Assembly: GCF_900637845.1 (NCBI RefSeq)
Contig: NZ_LR134439.1
Span: forward strand, 434,001 to 498,000
Length of the DNA: 64,000 nt
Origin: Erysipelothrix rhusiopathiae
Lineage (GTDB): Bacteria; Bacillota_I; Bacilli_A; Erysipelotrichales; Erysipelotrichaceae
Direction: 5' to 3'
The notes beneath the pieces were generated by a model. It ran no database searches. It saw only the letters and a program-made list of their open reading frames with translations, and was not told the DNA's origin. Position numbers and translations under genes: made by a program. Of the stretch, positions 45,104 to 54,373 are shown one piece after another (position 1 is the stretch's first letter; the number at the start of each line of letters is the position of its first letter).

Positions 45104-46242
45104 TGCGAAAATATTTACCACACGGTGTTATTATCTTAATCATCATATTATGTTCAATCTTAAGTTATACATTTCAAAATCATGCTGTTATAGCACAGTC
45201 TTTGGATCTTAAACATGATGCATTGTATCAAGGGACGGTGACTAAAGTGCGAACAGAAAAAGATGAGGTCTCTAAAATGACAAAACTATTTTTAGAAGTG
45301 TACTCCGAGTCCTTTCCTTACCTCAATAAAACAGTTTCAATCGAACAATCCTTGAGTGAAAATACGGCTCAGGCACTTCTTCCGTTACATAAAGGCGATT
45401 CTGTTTTATTAAATCAAACAACCAATGACGAAGGAGTACAGTACACATTGAATGGCCCAAGCCGTAGCATGCGTATATTTGTCGTGATTGGAGTATTTAG
45501 TATCCTCTTACTCCTTATTGCTCGAAGACAAGGTTTGAAAACGTTAATCTCGTTTGCGTCAACGGTTTTTGTGGTAGGAACCATCTTTATACCAGGTATT
45601 TTAGCACAACAAAATATGTATCTTTTGATACTAATTGTGTCTTTGTGTATAACACTTTTATCATTTATCACATTATCCGGATTTTCCAATAAAACAATGG
45701 CTTCGATTGTGGGAACACTGGGTGGTGTTCTGGTCGCAATTATATCAGCGATGCTTATTGTCTTTTTTTTGAAGATTCGAGGCGCGGCTTCAGAAGAATA
45801 TTCCTATATTGCGATGATGAATCGCGAACAGCCTTTCAATGTAAATCAAATACTTTTTGGAGCTGTGATAATCGGGGGCCTTGGCGCGATGATGGATATT
45901 TCAATGTCCATTGCTTCATCAATGTGCGAGATGATTGAAATCGAAGCTTCATTATCTAGACATGATTTAGTGAAAGCGGGCATGAACGTGGGGATTGATG
46001 CGATTTCAACGATGGTCACAACATTAGTGCTCGCGTATACAGGAGGCGCGTTGCCATCCATAATTCTTTTGAATTTATATCAACGAAGTGGTACGTACAT
46101 CCTTAATAGTTTGTGGTTTTCGGTTGAAGTCCTCCAAGCTCTTGTCGGTTCGATTGGTATGATGGCAGCCGTTCCGTTGACCGTATATTTTATGAGTTGG
46201 ATTCAAAAACGATCACGTCAAAAAGCGATCACAAAAACGTGA
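45103..46242 (+). CDS. YibE/F-like membrane protein
   Basis: 379 residues from ATG 45103, overlapping the M23 stop (TAATG) and behind GGGAGGGG; an upstream in-frame ATG lies within the M23 gene. One N-terminal helix, an outside domain of about 110 residues (YQGTVTKVRTEKDE), then seven or more helices. GAVIIGGLGAMMDISMSIASSM is the family's conserved stretch. Function is unknown. Overlap with the peptidase gene suggests co-translation. Confidence 0.85.
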   Translation: MRKYLPHGVIILIIILCSILSYTFQNHAVIAQSLDLKHDALYQGTVTKVRTEKDEVSKMTKLFLEVYSESFPYLNKTVSIEQSLSENTAQALLPLHKGDSVLLNQTTNDEGVQYTLNGPSRSMRIFVVIGVFSILLLLIARRQGLKTLISFASTVFVVGTIFIPGILAQQNMYLLILIVSLCITLLSFITLSGFSNKTMASIVGTLGGVLVAIISAMLIVFFLKIRGAASEEYSYIAMMNREQPFNVNQILFGAVIIGGLGAMMDISMSIASSMCEMIEIEASLSRHDLVKAGMNVGIDAISTMVTTLVLAYTGGALPSIILLNLYQRSGTYILNSLWFSVEVLQALVGSIGMMAAVPLTVYFMSWIQKRSRQKAITKT

Positions 46243-46327
46243 ATCTAAATGGTCGTATAACATAGTTTTTCATATCTATGTGTGGTAGAATTATCATCAG
46301 TACAAATAGATGATAAGGGGTGTTTAT

Positions 46328-47332
46328 ATGAAAAAAACTATTGTACCAGAAGGGTATCAGTCCAGACTTGGTGTTTATGACACACAAACTGCGATTGGTT
46401 TTATTAAGCGTTGCTTCGAAGAGGCGCTCACAGGAAGTTTAAAATTAAAACGGGTTTCTGCGCCTTTGTTTGTGGCACGAAATTCGGGTTTAAATGATGA
46501 CTTAAATGGTGTGGAGCGTCCTGTTCGTTTTGACGTTCCCTCACTGGATGCAGAGGGTGAAGTAGTACACTCCTTGGCAAAATGGAAACGCATGGCATTA
46601 CATCAATATGATTTTAGAGAAGGAAACGGTCTTTATACGGATATGAATGCAATCCGTCGTGATGAAGAGTTGGACAACATCCACTCTATCTACGTGGACC
46701 AATGGGATTGGGAACGTGTGATCTCACGTGAACAACGTACCCTCGACTATCTTAAGGATACAGTTCAAAGCATCGTGAACGCGATTGTGGAGACATCAAG
46801 TCGCTTGCATACGAAGTATCAAGATGTGGATGTCATGATTGACTCTAATGTGGCTTTTATTACAAGTCAGGAATTAGAAGATCTTTATCCAAACCTAAGT
46901 TCTAAAGAACGTGAAAATACATTTGTTAGAGAACATCATACAACGTTTATCATTCAGATTGGTGATAAACTGAAGAGTGGAAAACCGCATGATAATCGCG
47001 CTCCGGATTATGATGATTGGTCTTTGAATGGAGATTTATTGTTCTGGCATGAACCGCTTGGGATTGCACTTGAATTATCAAGTATGGGAATTCGTGTCGA
47101 TCGTGATGCGATGTTATATCAACTTAAAGAGGCAAAGCAAGAAGACCGCTTAAAGTATGATTTCCACAAGATGATCGTCGACGATGAACTACCACTGACA
47201 ATTGGTGGTGGGATTGGTCAAAGCCGTATGTGTATGTTGTTATTAGGAAATGCACATATTGGTGAAGTACAAGTAAGTCTTTGGGATGATGAGACTTTAG
47301 ATACATGTAAGGGTAAAATAGAACTCTTATAA
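46328..47332 (+). CDS. asnA: Aspartate-ammonia ligase (asparagine synthetase A)
   Basis: 334 residues from ATG 46328 behind AAGGGGTG; the in-frame upstream start at 46310 lies before the ribosome site. It is of class II tRNA-synthetase fold, with NDDLNGVERPVRFD, the HQYDFREGNGLYTDMNAIRRDE stretch and IGGGIGQSRMCMLLL (motif 3). It makes asparagine from aspartate, ammonia and ATP. Transcribed alone. Confidence 0.97.
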   Translation: MKKTIVPEGYQSRLGVYDTQTAIGFIKRCFEEALTGSLKLKRVSAPLFVARNSGLNDDLNGVERPVRFDVPSLDAEGEVVHSLAKWKRMALHQYDFREGNGLYTDMNAIRRDEELDNIHSIYVDQWDWERVISREQRTLDYLKDTVQSIVNAIVETSSRLHTKYQDVDVMIDSNVAFITSQELEDLYPNLSSKERENTFVREHHTTFIIQIGDKLKSGKPHDNRAPDYDDWSLNGDLLFWHEPLGIALELSSMGIRVDRDAMLYQLKEAKQEDRLKYDFHKMIVDDELPLTIGGGIGQSRMCMLLLGNAHIGEVQVSLWDDETLDTCKGKIELL

Positions 47333-47340
47333 ATCAACAA

Positions 47341-47374
47341 AAAAACCTCTCGATTTAAATTGAGAGGTTTTTTT
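47341..47374. terminator. Two-way terminator between asnA and metQ
   Basis: AAAAACCTCTC and GAGAGGTTTTT, 11-bp stem, flanked by A and T runs between converging genes. Confidence 0.9.
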
Positions 47375-47377
47375 GTT

Positions 47378-48166
47378 TTAGAAAGCTGGTGAGAGTGTTG
47401 CGCTGTGTTCTTCAGTTAAGAATTTACGAACAGCATCACTAGTCATTGCTTTTTTAAGTGCTTGAATTTTAGCGTCATCTTTATTATCTTCACGAGCTAC
47501 TAATGAAATCGCGTAGTGTCCGTCTGATTTTTCTAAAATAAGGGCATCACTTGGTGTAAGTCCAACTTGTTTTATATAAGTAGGATAGTTGAATACAAGA
47601 TCAACTTCTTCATATGCTTGATTTAAAGTTAAGAGATCAACTTCAATAAACTGATAGTTTTTATGATCTGTTACGTCTTTAATCGTTGCATCATATTTAA
47701 CGCCATCTTTTAATGTAATGAGTCCAGCATCTTGCAAGATTAGAAGGGCACGTGCTTGGTTGACTGCATCATTTGGAATTGCAATTTTAGCGTCATCTTT
47801 AAGATCTTTAATGTCTTTAAGATCTTTAGAGTAGAAACCTACGATTGCGTCATAGATTGGCTGAATGCCGACAAGGGTTCCACTTTGACTCTTGTTGAAC
47901 ATTTCCATAAAGGGAACATGTTGGAAGAAGTTTGCATCGATTTCTTTATTATTAAGAGCAGTATTAGCTTGGGTATTGTCTGAAACGGATACAAGTTCAA
48001 GTTCATAGCCGTCTTTTTTCAATTCCTCTTTAGCAATTTCGACAACATCCGTCATTGGCATCATGTGTGATGCAACCTTTAACTTCATGTCATCTGGATT
48101 TTTTTTGGCGCCACATGCGGTAAGCATAAGCATTGCTGTGAGTAATACAATTCCTTTTTTAATCAT
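47378..48166 (-). CDS. metQ: Methionine-binding lipoprotein MetQ (NlpA family)
   Basis: 262 residues with lipobox MLTAC (Cys18). NlpA-family motifs: DNTQANTALNNKEIDANFFQHVPF and IAIPNDAVNQARALLILQDAGLI. It delivers D/L-methionine or a relative to the MetI permease. It is the last gene of the minus-strand metNIQ operon, nine bases after metI. Confidence 0.93.
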   Translation of the reverse strand: MIKKGIVLLTAMLMLTACGAKKNPDDMKLKVASHMMPMTDVVEIAKEELKKDGYELELVSVSDNTQANTALNNKEIDANFFQHVPFMEMFNKSQSGTLVGIQPIYDAIVGFYSKDLKDIKDLKDDAKIAIPNDAVNQARALLILQDAGLITLKDGVKYDATIKDVTDHKNYQFIEVDLLTLNQAYEEVDLVFNYPTYIKQVGLTPSDALILEKSDGHYAISLVAREDNKDDAKIQALKKAMTSDAVRKFLTEEHSATLSPAF

Positions 48167-48175
48167 CTTTTCTCC

Positions 48176-48838
48176 TTATCGCTTATCAATTCGTTTAGCG
48201 ATTCTATTACCTGTAAATTGAATCATCAGTACAAGAACAATCATAATGAGAATGGTTGCATACATGATTTGCCACTCAAATCGCTGATAACCATATCGCA
48301 TTGCGAAGTCCCCGATCCCGCCTCCTCCAACAACACCCATTACCGTCGAGTAGTTTACATAACTAATAATGGAAGATGTAAGTCCGAGGACAAGTCCTGA
48401 TCGTGCTTCAACAAACAGAAATTTAAAAACAAGTTGAAACGGTGTTGCTCCAAGTGAAAGGGCACTATCAATAATCCCTTGAGGAACCTCAAGGAGTGCT
48501 TGTTCAACAAATCGAGCATATAACGCCGCTGCAACAAAACTCATGGGTACTGAGGCTGCATAAGTTCCAAGTGAAGTCCCAATTAAGAATCGAGTCACTG
48601 GAATCATAAACACAATAAACAATAAAAACGGAAACGAACGCACCACATCCACATATCCGTTTAAGATAAACGAAACAAATCGGTTTTCGTAATACCCGTC
48701 TTTGCGGGTAAGGTAGATAAGTGTGCCCAGTGGTAATCCAACTAAAAGTGCAGATAGAATTGAAAATCCTAAAAGAATAAAGGTTTCGCTCAGTGCTTTA
48801 AGCAACTCAGCATGAAATTCAGCGTATATCGATATCAT
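48176..48838 (-). CDS. metI: Methionine ABC permease MetI
   Basis: 220 residues, five helices. The inner-membrane loop EAA-like motif is seen in IIDSALSLGATPFQLVFKFLFVEA, and VNYSTVMGVVGGGGIGDFAMRYGYQRF is the classic MetI segment. It overlaps metN by 4 bases. Confidence 0.95.
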   Translation of the reverse strand: MISIYAEFHAELLKALSETFILLGFSILSALLVGLPLGTLIYLTRKDGYYENRFVSFILNGYVDVVRSFPFLLFIVFMIPVTRFLIGTSLGTYAASVPMSFVAAALYARFVEQALLEVPQGIIDSALSLGATPFQLVFKFLFVEARSGLVLGLTSSIISYVNYSTVMGVVGGGGIGDFAMRYGYQRFEWQIMYATILIMIVLVLMIQFTGNRIAKRIDKR

Positions 48839-49569
48839 TGTAATAAATAGTCCTTTGCATGGATTGCGTAAGAGGGTGTCGTAGTGTCTTCATCGTGACG
48901 ATTTACTGAAATCACTTCATGAAGTGTTCCATTATCCAAAATCGCAACCCGATCACACAGCATCTTCGCAACTTCTAATTCATGAGTAACAATCACAATT
49001 GTTGTGCCGAATTGTTGATTAATCTGTTTTAAAACCTCAAGAATTTCTTTGGTAGTATGAGGATCTAAGGCAGATGATGGTTCATCACAAACCAGAATCT
49101 TAGGTTTTGTAATCAGTGCACGCGCAATGGCGACACGCTGACGTTCACCACCACTAAGTTGTGCAGGATAGTGGTGGATCTTTGATTCTAAGTGTACAAA
49201 GCAAAGTGCTTCAGACACCATATTACAATCTTTATTCTTTGCAAGTCTTAGTGGCAAGGCAATGTTATCAAACACTGTACGATTCCCCAACAAATTGAAA
49301 TTCTGGAAAACGACGCCAATCTCTTTACGAAGTGAACGCAGTGCGTAACTTGATAGTGATTTTAAATCGGTGCCATCAATGAAAACCGCACCCTCATCGG
49401 GTAGTTCTAATCCATTGATTAAACGCAACGCAGTTGATTTACCGGCTCCGCTTTCACCAATAATTCCAAAAATTTCGGATTGTTTGATTTCAAATGAAAC
49501 GTTGTCGAGTGCCTTGAATGTTTTGTTTTTACCTTGATAATGTTTAGAAACATTTTTAAACTCAATAAT
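48835..49569 (-). CDS. metN: Methionine ABC ATPase MetN, starting at ATT and lacking the NIL domain
   Basis: About 244 residues. The first ATG-like start (TTG at 49428) lies inside Walker A, so it cannot be the true one. The open frame continues to a triple ATT (49572-49564) behind GGGAGG, giving MIEFKNVSKHYQG, then GIIGESGAGKST (Walker A, 38-46), [16 protein letters not shown] and VCDEPSSALD, H-loop VTHELE. ATT at 49569 (7-base gap) is the probable start. The protein ends about 25 residues after the nucleotide-binding fold. Usual MetN proteins have a C-terminal NIL domain of about 100 residues that senses methionine; it is absent. Confidence 0.88.
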   Translation of the reverse strand: MIEFKNVSKHYQGKNKTFKALDNVSFEIKQSEIFGIIGESGAGKSTALRLINGLELPDEGAVFIDGTDLKSLSSYALRSLRKEIGVVFQNFNLLGNRTVFDNIALPLRLAKNKDCNMVSEALCFVHLESKIHHYPAQLSGGERQRVAIARALITKPKILVCDEPSSALDPHTTKEILEVLKQINQQFGTTIVIVTHELEVAKMLCDRVAILDNGTLHEVISVNRHDEDTTTPSYAIHAKDYLLQ

Positions 49570-49601
49570 AATAAAACCTCCCAGCTCATTAACCCACCGT
49601 T

Positions 49602-49607
49602 ATTATA
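49602..49607 (-). promoter_or_regulatory. -10 box of metNIQ
   Basis: TATAAT on the minus strand, about 30 bases before the metN start. The short leader leaves no room for a SAM riboswitch or T-box. Confidence 0.5.
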
Positions 49608-49715
49608 GAGTCTTCACTCATCTTTTTCACTCAATATACTCAAAAAAACACAATTAAACAACGTGATTTTACTAACAAAATGAGCGTTCTGGAGGCTCAT
49701 AAATACAGACTCATG

Positions 49716-49721
49716 TATAAT
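49716..49721 (+). promoter_or_regulatory. -10 box of the OsmC-type gene
   Basis: TATAAT with TG one base before it, 24 bases before the start. No strong -35 is seen, so it is an extended -10 type. Confidence 0.5.
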
Positions 49722-49744
49722 AATAAAAAAGGAGAATGATAAAC

Positions 49745-50152
49745 ATGACATCGATTTATAAAACAACGGCTATAAATGAAACAACTGTGCCAAATCAAAC
49801 GCGAATTGAAGATGGGCTTGCACTTACAATGACACCGCCTTTAGATCAACAAGAAGGTTCCAATCCAGAACAACTTCTTGCCATGTCATGGGCAACATGT
49901 CTTAATGCCACAAGTCAAGCACTTTTAAAAGCAAGAAAACTCGAACATAATTCAAGAGTACGTGTTGAAGTAGACCTTCATAAAGAGGCAAATGGAGTAG
50001 GATTTTATTTCAGTGCCTATGCCTACTTAGCCGTCGAAGGTTTTACACTTGAAGAAAGTGAACGCCTTGTACGTCAAGCTCATGAACGATGTCCTGTATC
50101 GAAACTGATACATGGTAACGAACATGTGGATGTGTTTGTGGAATCATACTAA
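49745..50152 (+). CDS. OsmC/Ohr-family peroxidase
   Basis: 135 residues from ATG 49745 behind AAAAAAGGAG; the ATG at 49736 is too close. Two redox Cys are in the expected places: SWATCLNATSQAL and ERCPVSKLI. The EGSNPEQLLAMSWA stretch fits the family. It reduces organic hydroperoxides in the cytoplasm. Ohr against OsmC proper cannot be told apart with certainty. Confidence 0.92.
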   Translation: MTSIYKTTAINETTVPNQTRIEDGLALTMTPPLDQQEGSNPEQLLAMSWATCLNATSQALLKARKLEHNSRVRVEVDLHKEANGVGFYFSAYAYLAVEGFTLEESERLVRQAHERCPVSKLIHGNEHVDVFVESY

Positions 50153-50175
50153 GCAGTTCTAAAGACTGCTTTTTT
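50151..50175 (+). terminator. Terminator after the OsmC-type gene
   Basis: AAGCAGT and ACTGCTT with T run, overlapping the stop codon. Confidence 0.82.
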
Positions 50176-50263
50176 GTATTATGTTATTTAGTGTAAAGTT
50201 TGGGAATGAGACTTAGTTTGCATTAAGTCATGATATAATCAAAACGTAAAAAGGTGGTATAAG

Positions 50264-51109
50264 ATGAAATTAGAAAATGAATCGTTACTTTTAGAATTTG
50301 ATTGTAAAGGTGCAGAACTTCGTCGCGCATTAAATAAAGAAACACAAAAAGAATTAATGTGGAACGGTGATGCTGCATTTTGGGGACGTGTTTCTCCAGT
50401 CCTTTTCCCCATTGTAGGAAAAGTATTTAATGGGAAATACTCAATCGATGGTCAAGACTATCATTTATCCCAACATGGGTTCTTAAGAGACCAAGAATTT
50501 GAAGTCGTACGTCATACAGAGCATGAATTTGTATTTGAGTTTCATAGTGATGATGTACTGTTGGATGTATATCCATTTAAACATAAAGTGCAGATTGCTT
50601 ATAAATTAGATGGAAAGCGAATTACCGTAACCTGGCATATCTATAATAAAGATGAGAAGGAAATGTATTATGCAATTGGAGCACATCCTGCATTTCTTCT
50701 TGATGCTGAAGGTGATTATGAGTTTGTCTTTGAACAAACTGAAAATGTTCATCAATATGGTCTTAAAGAAGGATTTATTGATGGAAAAGTTCCCGTTCAA
50801 TTAGATCGAATTGAAGTGAATGAAGCAAACTTCAAAGATACAACCTTAATCTATGATCATACTTCAGAGGTGAAGTTAATTAATAAGATAACCCAAGAAT
50901 CCGTTACAGTAGGGTATGAAGGGTTTGACTATTTAGCGCTCTGGCGACCTTGTAAGGAAGGTGTTATGGCACCTTTTGTATGTATCGAACCTTGGGTTGG
51001 CATTGCGGATGAATACGGTGGATATCGTGATATTCGCGAAAAGCTTGGAATTAAGCGTCTTCAGAAAGGTGATGACATTGTCCATCAATATACGGTGACG
51101 TTTCAATGA
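50264..51109 (+). CDS. LacX-like aldose 1-epimerase family protein
   Basis: 281 residues, ATG behind AAAGGTGG. Galactose-mutarotase fold markers: GAELRRALNKETQKELMWNGD, SPVLFPIVGKVFNG, the His in LSQHGFLRDQEF, and IGAHPAFLL. Its length and the Gly-Ala-Glu opening match the LacX/YeaD-like branch rather than GalM. It overlaps a zinc-ribbon gene by 4 bases. Confidence 0.88.
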   Translation: MKLENESLLLEFDCKGAELRRALNKETQKELMWNGDAAFWGRVSPVLFPIVGKVFNGKYSIDGQDYHLSQHGFLRDQEFEVVRHTEHEFVFEFHSDDVLLDVYPFKHKVQIAYKLDGKRITVTWHIYNKDEKEMYYAIGAHPAFLLDAEGDYEFVFEQTENVHQYGLKEGFIDGKVPVQLDRIEVNEANFKDTTLIYDHTSEVKLINKITQESVTVGYEGFDYLALWRPCKEGVMAPFVCIEPWVGIADEYGGYRDIREKLGIKRLQKGDDIVHQYTVTFQ

Positions 51110-51489
51110 AACAAAAATTTATTCAAATGATGCAGGGCCGTTATGGAACGGATAAGTTGAATCAACATCTTCTCTATTTGGGTGTTGTGGTAGCGATTGT
51201 TGGGATTTTTACCCGCCAGGTTTGGCTACAAGGGGTTTGGCTTTTACTCTTAGTTTATGTCTATTACCGTACCTTTTCGCGTAAGATTCAAAAAAGATAT
51301 CAAGAGAATCAAGCTTATCTTACATTCCTAAGTAAGGTAAATGCGAAATGGGATCGTATAAAGTCATGGCCAAAGTACAAATATTTCACATGTGAGACGT
51401 GTAAAACGCGACTTCGCGTACCCCGAAGAAAAGGAAACATCGAAATAACGTGTCCAAACTGCAAAACGAAATTTAACGCAAAATCATAA
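51106..51489 (+). CDS. Small membrane protein with C-terminal zinc ribbon
   Basis: 127 residues, starting in the ATGA overlap with the previous stop. Two helices (residues 22-38 and 40-55), then a basic linker and a zinc ribbon with two CxxC knuckles (CETCKTRLRVPRRKGNIEITCPNCKTKF). Such ribbons bind zinc for structure. Function unknown. Confidence 0.82.
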   Translation: MKQKFIQMMQGRYGTDKLNQHLLYLGVVVAIVGIFTRQVWLQGVWLLLLVYVYYRTFSRKIQKRYQENQAYLTFLSKVNAKWDRIKSWPKYKYFTCETCKTRLRVPRRKGNIEITCPNCKTKFNAKS

Positions 51490-51494
51490 AACTT

Positions 51495-51557
51495 ACTAAA
51501 TTCGTGATAGTTTTCACAATGAAAACGCTTAACTTGTTTCTTCATCACGAATTTAGT
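51495..51557. repeat. Nested inverted repeat downstream of the zinc-ribbon gene
   Basis: ACTAAATTCGTGAT (51495-51508) and ATCACGAATTTAGT (51544-51557) are perfect 14-bp arms. A second hairpin lies between them, GTTTTCA-CAA-TGAAAAC (51510-51526). A T-rich run follows, so it may be a terminator. TGAAAACGCTTAAC (51520-51533) also looks like a catabolite-repressor site, differing at its last two bases. Confidence 0.6.
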
Positions 51558-51587
51558 TTTTATTTGCGCATTTTTACGTTGATTTGT

Positions 51588-51624
51588 TTGAGTCAGCCTC
51601 TGATCCAACATACAATATGTATGT
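51588..51624 (+). promoter_or_regulatory. adhE promoter with overlapping operator-like dyad
   Basis: TTGAGT (51588-51593), 17-base spacer, TACAAT (51611-51616). The perfect dyad ACATACA-ATA-TGTATGT (51608-51624) covers the -10 box, a good place for a repressor. It does not match the Rex consensus. Confidence 0.55.
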
Positions 51625-51653
51625 GAAAGAAATAACAAGGGAGGTCACATACC

Positions 51654-54293
51654 ATGACAACTAAAAAAGTAGAATTGGACAACGAAGTCAATGAACTCGT
51701 TGCGAATGCTCAAAAAGCGTTAAAAGGTTTTATGGATTTAAATCAAGAACAAGTCGATTATATCGTTGCGAAAGCAAGTGTTGCTGCACTCGATCAACAC
51801 GGTGTTTTAGCTCAACTTGCTGTTGAAGAAACAGGACGAGGCTGTTTTGAAGACAAAGCAACTAAAAACTTATTTGCATGTGAACATGTTATTAACCATA
51901 TGCGTCACCTTAAAACAGTTGGCGTTATCAGTGATGATGAAATCACAGGAATTACCGAAATTGCTGATCCAGTAGGGGTTATTTGTGGAATTACACCCGT
52001 TACAAACCCAACATCAACTGCAATTTTCAAATCATTAATCTCATTAAAAACAAGAAATCCAATTATTTTCTCATTCCACCCATCTGCACAAAAATGTAGT
52101 ATTGCGGCTGCGAAAGTTGTTTATGAAGCTGCAGTTGCTGCAGGTGCTCCTGAACACTGTGTTCAATGGATTGAACGTGGATCAAAAGAAAAAACAGATG
52201 AACTTATGAATCACGACGGTGTTGCGACAATTCTTGCAACCGGTGGTAATGCAATGGTTCGTGCTGCTTACTCATGCGGTAAACCTGCACTTGGTGTTGG
52301 TGCCGGAAATGTTCCTGCATATATTGAAAAATCAGCAGATGTTGCACAAGCTGTAAATGATATTGCCCTATCAAAATCATTTGATAACGGTATGATCTGT
52401 GCATCAGAACAAGCAGTTATTATTGACGAAGACGTTTATGATGAAGCAATTGAAAAATTCAAAAAATACGGTATGCACTTCCTCTCAGCTGTAGATAAGA
52501 AAAAAGTTGAGAAATTTATGTTTGGTGTTTCCAGTGGCGATGCAAATGTCCTTGAAGCAAAATTAAACCCAAATGTTGTAGGGAAAGATGCAACATGGAT
52601 TGCTGAACAAGCAGGGATTAAAGTACCTTCAAATACAGTAATCTTAGCAGCAGAATGTAAAGAAGTAGGACCAAATGAAGTTCTAACACGTGAAAAATTA
52701 TCACCAGTTCTTGCAGTCTTAAAATCAAAAGACAGTGACGAAGGAATCAGCTTAGCACGTCAAATGGTTGAATTTGATGGATTGGGTCACTCAGCAGCAA
52801 TCCATACAAAATCAAAAGAACTTTCCGAAAAATTTGGAGAAACTGTTCCTGCAATTCGTATTATCTGGAACTCACCATCAACCTTTGGAGGAATTGGTAA
52901 CATCTATAATGACTTTATTCCCTCATTAACACTTGGTTGTGGTTCATATGGACATAACTCAGTAGGCGATAACGTAAGTGCTGTTCACCTCTTGAATATT
53001 AAAAAGATTGGGAGACGTAATAACAATATGCAATGGTTCAAAGTACCATCAAAAATTTATTTCGAAAGAAACTCAATTCAATATTTAAAATCAATGCGTG
53101 ATGTTGAACGTGTATTCGTTGTAACAGACCGTGCGATGGTTGATTTAGGTTACTACAACTTAATTGTTGAACAACTTAATAAACGTCGTAACAAAGTTCA
53201 AATTCAATTATTCTGTGATGTTGAGCCAGATCCATCATTAAACACCGTTAAACGTGGTTATGAAATGATGAAATCATTCCAACCTGATACAATTATTGCT
53301 TTAGGTGGTGGTTCACCGATGGATGCCGCTAAAGGTATGTGGATCTTCTACGAACATCCAGATGTAGACTTTAATGATTTAAAACAAAAATTTGTGGATA
53401 TCCGTAAACGTGCATTCCGTTACCCAGACTTGGGCGAAAAAGCACAACTTGTATGTATCCCAACAACTTCCGGTACCGGTAGTGAGGTTACACCATTTGC
53501 AGTTATCACTGATACAGATGCAAATAAGAAATACCCACTTGCTGACTACTCACTTGTTCCAACTGTTGCGATTGTTGATCCAATCTTCACAACTAACCTT
53601 CCTGCTTCAGTAACTGCAGATACAGGTCTTGATGTGTTAACACATGCTACAGAAGCATATGTTTCAAACTTCGCAAATGACTATACAGATGGTCTTGCAA
53701 TCCAAGCCATTAAAATGGTTTTTGAAAACCTTGAACGTGCAGTATATAACGGTAAAAATGACTTGGATGCACGTGAAAAAATGCATAATGCTTCAACTCT
53801 TGCAGGGATGGCATTTGCGAATGCATTCTTAGGTATGAGTCACTCATTAGCGCATAAAATTGGTGGTAAATTCCACGAAATGCCTCATGGACGTATTAAT
53901 GCAATTCTCTTACCATATGTTGTACGTTATAATGGTACACATCCAGAAAAACCTTCATTATGGCCAAAATACAATGTATACCGTGCACATGAACGTTATG
54001 CTGAATTAGCTCGTATCCTCGGATTACCAGCAAGCACAACTGAAGAAGGTGTTGAAAGTTATGCTCAAGCATGTCATGACTTAGCAGTACGTTGTGGTAT
54101 TAAGATGAGTTTCCAAGAACAAGGTGTAAATGAAAAAGCATTTATGGCTGAAACAGAAACCATTGCTTATCTTGCATATGAAGACCAATGTTCACCATGT
54201 AACCCACGTCTTCCACTTGTTAAGGATATGAAAGCAATCATTGAACATGCTTACTATCCTGCAGGAAAAATTCCTACAAAATCAAAAAAATAA
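51654..54293 (+). CDS. adhE: Bifunctional acetaldehyde/alcohol dehydrogenase
   Basis: 879 residues, ATG behind AAGGGAGG. The N-terminal aldehyde dehydrogenase half has GAGNVPAYIEKSADV and the catalytic Cys in FDNGMICASEQAVI. The C-terminal iron-dependent alcohol dehydrogenase half has ALGGGSPMDAAKGMWIFYEHP and the iron-binding GMSHSLAHKIGGKFHEMPHG. It reduces acetyl-CoA to ethanol and restores NAD in fermentation. Transcribed alone. Confidence 0.97.
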   Translation: MTTKKVELDNEVNELVANAQKALKGFMDLNQEQVDYIVAKASVAALDQHGVLAQLAVEETGRGCFEDKATKNLFACEHVINHMRHLKTVGVISDDEITGITEIADPVGVICGITPVTNPTSTAIFKSLISLKTRNPIIFSFHPSAQKCSIAAAKVVYEAAVAAGAPEHCVQWIERGSKEKTDELMNHDGVATILATGGNAMVRAAYSCGKPALGVGAGNVPAYIEKSADVAQAVNDIALSKSFDNGMICASEQAVIIDEDVYDEAIEKFKKYGMHFLSAVDKKKVEKFMFGVSSGDANVLEAKLNPNVVGKDATWIAEQAGIKVPSNTVILAAECKEVGPNEVLTREKLSPVLAVLKSKDSDEGISLARQMVEFDGLGHSAAIHTKSKELSEKFGETVPAIRIIWNSPSTFGGIGNIYNDFIPSLTLGCGSYGHNSVGDNVSAVHLLNIKKIGRRNNNMQWFKVPSKIYFERNSIQYLKSMRDVERVFVVTDRAMVDLGYYNLIVEQLNKRRNKVQIQLFCDVEPDPSLNTVKRGYEMMKSFQPDTIIALGGGSPMDAAKGMWIFYEHPDVDFNDLKQKFVDIRKRAFRYPDLGEKAQLVCIPTTSGTGSEVTPFAVITDTDANKKYPLADYSLVPTVAIVDPIFTTNLPASVTADTGLDVLTHATEAYVSNFANDYTDGLAIQAIKMVFENLERAVYNGKNDLDAREKMHNASTLAGMAFANAFLGMSHSLAHKIGGKFHEMPHGRINAILLPYVVRYNGTHPEKPSLWPKYNVYRAHERYAELARILGLPASTTEEGVESYAQACHDLAVRCGIKMSFQEQGVNEKAFMAETETIAYLAYEDQCSPCNPRLPLVKDMKAIIEHAYYPAGKIPTKSKK

Positions 54294-54331
54294 TATAATG
54301 ATTTAAAAAACACCGCTCTACCGGTGCATGT

Positions 54332-54372
54332 AAAAAGCCCACTCTGTTTAATACAAAGTGGGCTTTTCTTTA
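54332..54372. terminator. Two-way terminator between adhE and an AhpD-like gene
   Basis: AAAAGCCCACT and AGTGGGCTTTT around a 13-base loop. A smaller CACCG/CGGTG hairpin lies just before it. Confidence 0.88.
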
Positions 54373-54373
54373 A

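Noticed and set aside
49583-49735. SAM riboswitch or T-box before metNIQ
   Set aside because: The leader from the -10 box to the start is only about 30 bases and shows no such structure.
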